Shown here: piece after piece, positions 1-4,833 of the stretch | Layout: the number at the start of each line of letters is the position of its first letter | Position numbering within the stretch: the first letter of the stretch is position 1 | Origin: Nanobdellota archaeon | Lineage (GTDB): Archaea; Nanobdellota; Nanobdellia; SCGC-AAA011-G17; VGLX01 | Length of the DNA: 10,834 nt | Direction of reading: 5' to 3' | Assembly (NCBI GenBank): GCA_018894775.1 | Contig: JAHIPG010000163.1 | Location: forward strand, 1-10,834 | Position numbers and translations under genes: made by a program | The notes under the pieces: model-generated | Told to the model about the DNA's origin: nothing | Databases searched by the model: none | What the model saw: the letters and a program-made list of their open reading frames with translations, nothing else

Positions 1-1248
1 GTACTTCAACATTCTTTTCTCAACTTCATTAGCAGGATCTCTATCAAAGTTTATCTGTTTGTATGAAAAATTGTCACCTATTAGCCCTTTTGATGATTCA
101 TACATCTCCGTACCAGGATATGCTTTCACTACGTTAATGGCTATATCATCAGCACCACAGCTACACGCATAATCAAGTGTCTGTTTTATATCTCCTGGTG
201 TTTCTGAAGGGAAACCTATCATGAAAAATGCCTTAGTTTTAATGCCTGCATCTTTACATATTCTTAAGGCATTTTTTGCTTGTGTTAGGTTGATACCTTT
301 CTTGATGTCTTTGAGTACTTTTGGGCTACCAGATTCTATACCAAAACTTATCTGGTAACAGCCACTTTCTTTCATGGCAATAGCTAACTCTTCATCTATT
401 GTGTTTACTCTTGATAAACATCTCCATGAATATTTTTTATCAAAATCATTAGCTTTGTATTCTTCAATAAAATCATAAAGCCTTCTTTTATTTAGTGTAA
501 ATGTATCATCAAGGAAATGTATTTCTTTAAAGTCGAAGTGTTCTTCGTAGTGTTTTATTTCATCAATTATATTTTTTGTAGAACGCATCCGGACTTTTCT
601 TTCCCATATTTTAGGTGTTGAACAAAAAGTACATTGGCTTGGACATCCTCTAGTTGTAAACATGCTGATTGTACCTGATTTGTTGATAATATCTTTTGGA
701 ATTTCTGTAACATCTGGGAATAGTATGTCATCAAGATGTTGGATTTGTTCTCTTCGTTCATTAGTGCATATTTCATTACCGGCTTTATATGAGACACCTT
801 TAACTTCACTCAATTCATTATTTTCAATTCCTTTAAGTAATTCAACTATTGTTCTTTCTCCTTCCCCAGAAATAGTGTAATCAATTGCAGGGTGTTTTAT
901 TAGTTCATCCGCAAATAATGTTGCGCCTGGTCCGCCTAATATGATTTGGGTGTTACTCTTTTCTTTTATAGCTTTTGCCGCATTTAGTACTACATCCATA
1001 TTTGGAAGAACTATATTCATCCCGACAAATTCTGGCTTATTCTTGTTTACAAACTCTACAATATCGTTTATTGATTTTTTATAGAAGTTTGCATCCAGGT
1101 ATGATACTTCATAATCTTTATTTTTAAGTGCTGAACTAACATACAATAAACCTATAGGGTATGAATTATCAATAATTTCTTTATCCTTTGTTAAGCTATT
1201 TTCATAAAATTGTCTTGGACTATTTATTAAAGCTATTTTTTTTGCCAT
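1..1248 (-). CDS. B12-binding-type radical SAM enzyme (partial, 3' end outside window)
   Basis: The reverse strand reads open for 416 codons from an ATG at 1248 to the window edge with no stop, so the C-terminus is missing. A GGAGG ribosome binding site at 1262-1258 lies 9 nt upstream and fixes the start. Residues about 1-140 look like a cobalamin-binding-type Rossmann domain (the NSYPIGLLYVSSAL region, ILGGPGAT at 103-110, GEGE at 128-131), but I see no DxHxxG cobalamin ligand motif, so B12 may be bound base-off or not at all. The radical SAM core has the CxxxCxxC cluster motif (Cys202, Cys206, Cys209), then FLDDTFTLN (245-253) and FGIESGS (302-308), both usual for this class. Members methylate, rearrange or ring-modify unreactive carbons in lipids, cofactors or peptides; the substrate cannot be read from the sequence. 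It lies 93 bp downstream of the small acidic gene and is probably co-transcribed with it. Family call firm, reaction unknown. Confidence 0.92.
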   Translation of the reverse strand, partial: MAKKIALINSPRQFYENSLTKDKEIIDNSYPIGLLYVSSALKNKDYEVSYLDANFYKKSINDIVEFVNKNKPEFVGMNIVLPNMDVVLNAAKAIKEKSNTQIILGGPGATLFADELIKHPAIDYTISGEGERTIVELLKGIENNELSEVKGVSYKAGNEICTNERREQIQHLDDILFPDVTEIPKDIINKSGTISMFTTRGCPSQCTFCSTPKIWERKVRMRSTKNIIDEIKHYEEHFDFKEIHFLDDTFTLNKRRLYDFIEEYKANDFDKKYSWRCLSRVNTIDEELAIAMKESGCYQISFGIESGSPKVLKDIKKGINLTQAKNALRICKDAGIKTKAFFMIGFPSETPGDIKQTLDYACSCGADDIAINVVKAYPGTEMYESSKGLIGDNFSYKQINFDRDPANEVEKRMLKY

Positions 1249-1284
1249 TTTTTTCTTCCTCCACGTTTGTTTTTAAGGGATGAG

Positions 1285-1319
1285 GAGAGCTCTCGCTATC
1301 TTGATTGATTCCGAGAACT
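1285..1319 (-). repeat. Hairpin repeat copy 1, upstream of the radical SAM gene
   Basis: On the minus strand this begins AGTTCTC and ends GCGAGAGCTCTC, sharing both ends with copy 2 at 1667-1700. Arms 1322-1312 and 1295-1285 can form an 11-bp RNA stem with one G-U pair around a 16-nt loop; on the plus strand the same pair would be a C-A mismatch, which suggests the minus-strand RNA is the functional one. It contains the perfect palindrome GAGAGCTCTC (1285-1294). Its 3' end lies 36 nt before the ATG at 1248. It could be an RNA element, a protein operator or a small mobile repeat. Confidence 0.6.
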
Positions 1320-1329
1320 CTCACTCGGA
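1310..1329 (-). promoter_or_regulatory. Alternative stem competing with hairpin repeat copy 1
   Basis: TCCGAG (1310-1315) and CTCGGA (1324-1329) form a 6-bp stem with an 8-nt loop. The 1312-1315 bases are also needed for the 11-bp stem with 1285-1295, so the two folds exclude each other, as in attenuators and riboswitches. On the plus strand the stem is followed by six Ts (1330-1335) and would look like an intrinsic terminator, but no plus-strand gene ends here. On the minus strand no T-run follows either fold, so any control would act on translation rather than termination. Regulatory role is inference. Confidence 0.35.
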
Positions 1330-1341
1330 TTTTTTACTTAA

Positions 1342-1644
1342 TTATCCTCTATATTCTGGTTCACCTTCTTCGTAAGGCTGTTCTACATGGTACATACCCT
1401 TATCCTGACGGTAGACGTTGTCTTCTCCACAATCATAGCTGCTAAAGCCAGGCTTCTCTTCAACTTCTTCCTGTTCTATTTCTTTGATATCTTCATCTTC
1501 GACTACTTTCTGCTCAAGCGCTTGGAACTGAATCTTCTCTAAGAGTTCTTTCATCAGCGTCTCTTCAAGATCCTGCTCTAGCTTCAGAACTATTGTAGCC
1601 TGAGCCACATCTTCCATATCCTGTGTTAGGGTTTGTGTTTGCAT
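1342..1644 (-). CDS. Small acidic protein of unknown function, upstream of radical SAM gene
   Basis: A 100-residue ORF with a good ribosome binding site: GAGG at 1653-1650, 5 nt before the ATG. I do not recognise the family. Residues 1-63 are strongly acidic and Gln/Glu/Leu-rich and should be mostly helical, possibly coiled coil. From about residue 64 the character changes to a Gly/Tyr-rich tail with one Cys (SSYDCGEDNVY) ending EPEYRG, likely unstructured. There is no signal peptide or membrane segment. It is the first gene of a probable two-gene unit with the radical SAM enzyme and is preceded by hairpin repeat copy 2. Leader-like helix plus a short distinctive tail next to a radical SAM enzyme allows the idea of a peptide substrate, but no peptide-binding domain, protease or exporter is visible. 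Codon use (more CAG and CTG) differs slightly from the neighbours. It could also be a small regulator. Confidence 0.65.
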   Translation of the reverse strand: MQTQTLTQDMEDVAQATIVLKLEQDLEETLMKELLEKIQFQALEQKVVEDEDIKEIEQEEVEEKPGFSSYDCGEDNVYRQDKGMYHVEQPYEEGEPEYRG

Positions 1645-1666
1645 TTTTGCCTCGTGTTTTTTGAAA

Positions 1667-1700
1667 GAGAGCTCTCGCTAGTTTGATAACTAGCAGAACT
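1667..1700 (-). repeat. Hairpin repeat copy 2, upstream of the small acidic gene
   Basis: On the minus strand this begins AGTTCTGCTAG and ends AACTAGCGAGAGCTCTC. GCTAGTT and AACTAGC (1694-1677) form a perfect 7-bp stem closed by a 4-nt loop, and AGTTCT can pair with AGAGCT outside it, allowing a bulge and a G-U pair. The GAGAGCTCTC palindrome is at 1667-1676, and GAGAGCTCTCGCTA (14 bp) is identical to copy 1. The element ends 22 nt before the ATG at 1644. The inner stem differs in sequence from copy 1 while the outer parts are kept. Confidence 0.6.
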
Positions 1701-1889
1701 TCTTCCTTGATTTCTTGCGCTTATCTTGTAGGGTTTCCGCTGGACGCCGCCGTTTTTCTTTTGTTAGTGGTCTTACGCGCCTCAAAGGCAACCATGTTTT
1801 TGGTGTATCCGGAAAGTATTTCTTTTCTCCGGAACAATTATACCTATGTTTCAGGTACTATATAGACATTCTCCTTATAATCTATATAA

Positions 1890-1908
1890 CGGTATATAAT
1901 TATATAAT
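1890..1908 (-). promoter_or_regulatory. Candidate minus-strand TATA region for the acidic protein/radical SAM unit
   Basis: On the minus strand the stretch reads ATTATATAATTATATACC, matching archaeal TATA boxes. It would place transcription start near 1865-1870 and give a leader of about 220 nt before the ATG at 1644. The whole area is AT-rich, so the exact box is uncertain. Confidence 0.3.
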
Positions 1909-1921
1909 TCTGCAAAAAAGC

Positions 1922-1933
1922 AAAAAATATAAG
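1922..1933 (+). promoter_or_regulatory. TATA box for the M20 peptidase operon
   Basis: AAAAATATAAG is centred about 27-28 nt before the ATG at 1956. There is no ribosome binding site in the short gap, so the transcript is probably leaderless, as for three other genes in this window. Confidence 0.45.
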
Positions 1934-1955
1934 CAAAAACACCCTAAACGAACAC

Positions 1956-3002
1956 ATGAAAGAGATAGTAAAACTAACATCTGATTTAATCAAATTCCAA
2001 ACAACAAAAGAGAATCCTAAAGAACTGCAACGATGCGTGGACTATGTTGCAAAGCAATTACCCAAAAGATTGCACATAACAAAAGGAATCAACAAAGGAA
2101 AACCTTACATCATAGCATCTGTAAAGAAAACAAAAAAACCAAAACTACTTCTCGAAGGACATCTGGATGTTGTTGAAGCTGAACCAGGAGACTTCAAACC
2201 AAAAGTCAAAGGTAAAAAGCTATACGGCAGAGGATCCTATGACATGAAATCAGGATGTGCAATAGCGATACAACTTTTGAAAGAAGAAAAAGAAAAAGAT
2301 ATCGCATTGATGCTTACAACCGATGAAGAAATTGGAGGAGAAGATGGAGTCGGTCATCTCTACAAACAATGGAATCCTAGATTAGTTATAGCAACAGAAC
2401 CATCTAATTATGAAATCACAATAAAGAACAAAGGGATATTATGGTTGAAAGTAACAGCAAAAGGGAAAGCAGGACACGGATCAACGCCTTGGAATGGAGA
2501 AAACGCAATAGATAAACTCATGGATAAATATCAGAAGATCAAGAAAATGTTTCCTAAGCCTAATAAGAAAAGATGGACAGCAACACTAAACCTTGGATGG
2601 ATAAAAAGTGGAGAAGCATACAACAAAGTTCCAGCAGAAGCAGAAATGGGATTGGATATAAGATACACAGAACATGACGATGTCAATAAGATAATCAAAA
2701 AAATCAGAAACCTAAAAGGTATCAAAGTAGAAACACCACAAAAACAACCAATGAGGATTACAGACATAAAAGAGCCCCATATGCAGAAGCTCAAAAAAGT
2801 ATTTGAAAAAGTAACAAAGAAAAAAGCACGGTTCAAAAGCACAACAGGCGGATCAGATACAAGATTCTTCGCAGGAAAAGGAATAGTCACAACAGACTTT
2901 GGAGTTAAAGGAAAAAATTTGCATGCACCAAATGAATGGGCAGATATAAAAAGTATGGGGACTGTGTATAAGATTCTAAAAGAATTTATCAAAACTTTGT
3001 AA
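1956..3002 (+). CDS. M20 family zinc peptidase/deacylase (ArgE/DapE/CPG2-like)
   Basis: A complete 348-residue protein of normal size for the family. The two-zinc active site is intact: His69 and catalytic Asp71 in GHLDVV, bridging Asp96 in GRGSYDMKSG, the general base Glu124 with metal ligand Glu125 in TTDEEIGG, Glu148 in ATEPS, and His323 in LHAPNEW. The inserted dimerisation domain starts near residue 160 and carries the usual GHGSTPW (His174). Enzymes of this family cleave amide bonds of N-acyl amino acids or small peptides in the cytoplasm. The exact substrate (N-acetylornithine, N-succinyl-DAP, a dipeptide or lysine biosynthesis intermediates) cannot be decided, and no arginine or lysine biosynthesis genes are nearby. 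The surface is very Lys-rich. It is leaderless and heads an operon: the next gene starts 10 bp after its stop. Confidence 0.92.
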   Translation: MKEIVKLTSDLIKFQTTKENPKELQRCVDYVAKQLPKRLHITKGINKGKPYIIASVKKTKKPKLLLEGHLDVVEAEPGDFKPKVKGKKLYGRGSYDMKSGCAIAIQLLKEEKEKDIALMLTTDEEIGGEDGVGHLYKQWNPRLVIATEPSNYEITIKNKGILWLKVTAKGKAGHGSTPWNGENAIDKLMDKYQKIKKMFPKPNKKRWTATLNLGWIKSGEAYNKVPAEAEMGLDIRYTEHDDVNKIIKKIRNLKGIKVETPQKQPMRITDIKEPHMQKLKKVFEKVTKKKARFKSTTGGSDTRFFAGKGIVTTDFGVKGKNLHAPNEWADIKSMGTVYKILKEFIKTL

Positions 3003-3012
3003 AGGAGGAACT

Positions 3013-3321
3013 ATGGTCAAAAAGTTTGATAGCGTGATAGATTTAACAGGAAAAAACAGAAAACTAGACTGTAAATACCATGGCAGCAAAAATCCTCACC
3101 TAGAAGCAAGAATACTCTCAGACTTAGGACCAGATTTAGTTGTTGGAGTCTCACTAAGCGATCTAGAAATAGCAACACATAAATACGACAAATTAAGAAA
3201 ATCTTTAGACATAGAATATATAGACTTCAAAGGGGCAAGCGCAGGCCTACCATACAAAAACTTTGATGTGCCTAGGAACATACAAGAAATAAATGTGTAT
3301 GACTATAAACAAAAACCATGA
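3013..3321 (+). CDS. Conserved-looking hypothetical protein, second gene of the M20 operon
   Basis: A 102-residue soluble protein preceded by a strong GGAGG site (3004-3008), 4 nt before the ATG, directly after the M20 stop codon. I do not recognise the family. It has an alternating hydrophobic/charged pattern suggesting a small alpha/beta domain: LGPDLVVGVSLSDLEIA near residues 38-54 looks like a beta strand and helix, followed by a conserved-looking FKGASAGLPYKNFDVP segment near 73-88. No signal peptide or membrane helix. Its last four bases (ATGA, 3318-3321) overlap a possible start of the following nucleotidyltransferase, so translation of the two is probably coupled. Position suggests a role with either neighbour, not provable from sequence. 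Confidence 0.75.
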   Translation: MVKKFDSVIDLTGKNRKLDCKYHGSKNPHLEARILSDLGPDLVVGVSLSDLEIATHKYDKLRKSLDIEYIDFKGASAGLPYKNFDVPRNIQEINVYDYKQKP

Positions 3322-3365
3322 TATCAAAATGAAAAATAGAAGTTCTTAGGATAATAACCAAAAAG

Positions 3366-3743
3366 TTGAAAGGAAAAGATATAGACTGGTGTCTCATGGG
3401 AGGAACCAATCTAGAAATCCAAGGGGTTGGCGTCAAAGCGAATGATATAGACATCCTCACTGATGAAAAAGGAGCATATGAAATCGGGAAAGCCTTGAAA
3501 GAGTATGAAACAGAACCAGTAGGATATACAGAAAAGACAAACTTTCCCTGTCATAGAGGTGAATTCATGATTGATGATATAGAGATTGAGGTTATAGGTG
3601 AACAGAATGATGAAAATATTATAATAATAGACATGGGCTCATTTGAGATACCTTGTAGAACCCTAGAATCAGAATACAAATCTTATATAAGATTGGGCAG
3701 AGAAGAAAAAGCAAAACTCATAAAGAAAAAATTAGATTCGTAA
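3366..3743 (+). CDS. Nucleotidyltransferase-fold protein (AbiEii/MNT-like), 5' end apparently disrupted
   Basis: From the first usable start (TTG, 3366) the protein is 125 residues. MGGTNLEIQGVG (11-22) followed by NDIDIL (26-31) matches the GG...DxD signature of the polymerase-beta nucleotidyltransferase fold, with catalytic-type Asp27 and Asp29 and a third acidic strand DIEIEVIG (71-78). The tail SYIRLGREEKAKL resembles the C-terminus of AbiEii or small-molecule nucleotidyltransferase proteins. The frame is open back to 3333 and encodes a missing first helix (KIEVLRIITKKLKG), but it is cut off from a normal start. An ATG at 3318 (ATGA overlap with the previous stop) meets an in-frame TGA at 3330 after four codons, and an ATG at 3329 would fit only with one A fewer in the run 3332-3336. 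So it is frameshifted, nonsense-mutated, a sequencing error, or uses the weak TTG. Family call moderate; no toxin partner is recognised. Confidence 0.65.
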   Translation: MKGKDIDWCLMGGTNLEIQGVGVKANDIDILTDEKGAYEIGKALKEYETEPVGYTEKTNFPCHRGEFMIDDIEIEVIGEQNDENIIIIDMGSFEIPCRTLESEYKSYIRLGREEKAKLIKKKLDS

Positions 3744-3766
3744 ATTCTTCCAAAAATCCGAGCAAG

Positions 3767-3780
3767 TATTAATATACTTA
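3767..3780 (+). promoter_or_regulatory. TATA box with inverted repeat, upstream of small exported protein
   Basis: AAGTATTAATATACTT carries inverted arms AAGTAT/ATACTT around TAAT and contains a TATA-like core. It would start transcription near 3799, leaving a short leader that includes the GAGGTG site at 3804-3809. The symmetry might also bind a repressor. Confidence 0.35.
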
Positions 3781-3814
3781 TTAAGAATTCTTTATTACAA
3801 AAAGAGGTGTAAAA

Positions 3815-4162
3815 ATGAGGTACAAAAAGCTAGTAATAACTGGTGCAATAATCACGAGCTTCATGTTAGGAATAGGCTTCTCTGAACCAATAAAAGACAT
3901 GAAAAAATATTTCCATCATGAAGCAGCGGAAGGATTCTACAAACAGCCGTACAACCTAGAAGTCAGAACAAGAGAGAACATAGAAGGAAAGATAGAATCC
4001 TACCTATATAATAAAGAGACAAACGAACATCATAAGATAGGGTTAAAGATGTACGTAGGCAATACAAAGTATAGGATGGAATCACTGGGTGATGCAGTAA
4101 AAGAAGAGATAAAAGAAAAACTAGAATTTATTCCTAAGATATATCGCTTTATTTTTGACTAG
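3815..4162 (+). CDS. Small exported or membrane-anchored hypothetical protein
   Basis: A 115-residue protein with a clear start: GAGGTG (3804-3809) lies 5 nt before the ATG. The N-terminus MRYKKLVITGAIITSFMLGIGFSEP is a Sec-type signal peptide or anchor (two Lys plus Arg, then about 18 hydrophobic residues). The rest is soluble, charged and Cys-free, with a probable beta-rich middle (YNLEVRTRENIEGKIESYLY) and a terminal helix. No known domain is recognised. It sits alone between the M20 operon and a convergent membrane-protein gene, and its last 42 bp overlap that gene's end. The export signal is clear, the function unknown. Confidence 0.72.
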   Translation: MRYKKLVITGAIITSFMLGIGFSEPIKDMKKYFHHEAAEGFYKQPYNLEVRTRENIEGKIESYLYNKETNEHHKIGLKMYVGNTKYRMESLGDAVKEEIKEKLEFIPKIYRFIFD

Positions 4163-4786
4163 CATAAAAGAACCAAATATGGCAGCCTTCCAACCTTCAT
4201 AACGGATTTCCTCCCAGGTTTTTAATGCACCATTAATAAAATTACATAAGAAAGTCGGACTTAGAATAATTATCAATCCTATAAGGCCTATACAAAGGAA
4301 AGCCATAATCTCAGCAGCGAATGTAAATGCCACAACATAAGCCGCACCACCAAAAATAGAGAAAGGATGGATAGCATTAACAGCAGCAAGAATCATGACA
4401 CCCGGTGTTGCAAAAAGTCTAAGCATTGGATGAACATGCTCATCAGTCCAAAGTGCAAAAGCCCAGGCAAGAGCAGCAATAGGCGCTCCAATAACTCCTG
4501 CACCAATACTTAAAAAAGGACCTATAAAAGGTATAATTCCAAGAAGGTCTATCATAAGATTAATGAATTCAGGAATCATCACAATAAGCGCTTTCCTTAT
4601 AAGCCTGTTTTGTACTAGTACAGTCATTATAGCAAAAAGAAATATCCACTTAAATGTTGAAATCAAAGCAGGAAGCTGAGTCTCAAAGTAACCACCTCTC
4701 CAAAGAAGTGTAATATCACCAAAAAGAACTCTTATTATTTCAAAAAATAATCGCAATAGAGCTTCTATACAAATATTTATAGGCAT
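4121..4786 (-). CDS. Polytopic membrane protein of unknown function
   Basis: A 221-residue very hydrophobic protein. Membrane segments are likely near residues 40-58, 65-83, 85-113 (Gly/Ala-rich, IIPFIGPFLSIGAGVIG), 120-140 and 145-176, giving about five or six helices. Between them a short loop TDEHVHP holds two His and acidic residues, and the C-terminal 40 residues are basic and probably cytoplasmic. The start ATG at 4786 is the first in frame; no ribosome binding site is seen, and a TATA-like stretch on this strand lies about 20 nt upstream, consistent with a leaderless or very short-leader transcript. It shares a 47-bp divergent promoter region with the envelope operon and converges with the small exported gene. 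Family not recognised; the many membrane segments make this a real gene rather than a shadow. Confidence 0.8.
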   Translation of the reverse strand: MPINICIEALLRLFFEIIRVLFGDITLLWRGGYFETQLPALISTFKWIFLFAIMTVLVQNRLIRKALIVMIPEFINLMIDLLGIIPFIGPFLSIGAGVIGAPIAALAWAFALWTDEHVHPMLRLFATPGVMILAAVNAIHPFSIFGGAAYVVAFTFAAEIMAFLCIGLIGLIIILSPTFLCNFINGALKTWEEIRYEGWKAAIFGSFMLVKNKAIYLRNKF

Positions 4787-4797
4787 GCTCTTACAAA

Positions 4798-4812
4798 ACC
4801 TTTTTATATTAA
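4798..4812. promoter_or_regulatory. Bidirectional TATA box between divergent genes
   Basis: CCTTTTTATATTAATAAAG reads as a TATA box on both strands. On the plus strand its centre (about 4806) lies 28 nt before the ATG at 4834, giving a leaderless mRNA for the envelope operon. On the minus strand it lies about 20 nt before the ATG at 4786. Confidence 0.5.
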
Positions 4813-4833
4813 TAAAGCTTGTTTTTTTAGAAG

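Larger units (their letters stand above)
1645..1955. other. 311-bp intergenic region: structured, GC-richer leader or small RNA
   Basis: No convincing gene. It separates the minus-strand pair from the plus-strand M20 operon. About 47 of 100 bases in 1701-1800 are G or C (hand count), against strongly AT-rich DNA at 1861-1955. Inverted repeats include GCTAGTT/AACTAGC (1677-1694), GCCTTTGAGGC on the minus strand (about 1778-1788) and TCCGGA at 1808-1813 and 1828-1833. On the minus strand an ATG at 1869 is followed after two codons by an in-frame TAG (1860-1858), then an open, very basic frame running to a TAG at 1692-1690. That frame uses CGN arginine codons unlike the neighbours. Best reading is a long structured 5' leader of the 1644 gene or an RNA gene; a dead small basic gene is possible. 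Confidence 0.45.

Noticed and set aside
567..880. Frames within the radical SAM gene (567-809 minus, 662-880 plus)
   Set aside because: Both lie inside the continuous 416-codon radical SAM frame, which has the CxxxCxxC motif and a strong ribosome binding site.
1310..1335. Intrinsic terminator on the plus strand (stem TCCGAG/CTCGGA plus six Ts)
   Set aside because: No plus-strand gene ends upstream of it; both flanking genes are on the minus strand. The stem is better explained as part of the minus-strand hairpin element.
1683..1984. Two overlapping plus-strand frames (1683-1865 and 1715-1984) with hydrophobic or mixed sequence
   Set aside because: Both need TTG starts with no ribosome binding site, they overlap each other, run through hairpins and AT-rich promoter DNA, and one extends into the M20 gene in another frame.
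2531..2992. 153-residue hydrophobic minus-strand frame opposite the M20 gene
   Set aside because: It is the antisense of a Lys-rich gene, which yields Phe/Leu/Ser-rich shadow frames; the M20 active-site residues prove the plus-strand reading.
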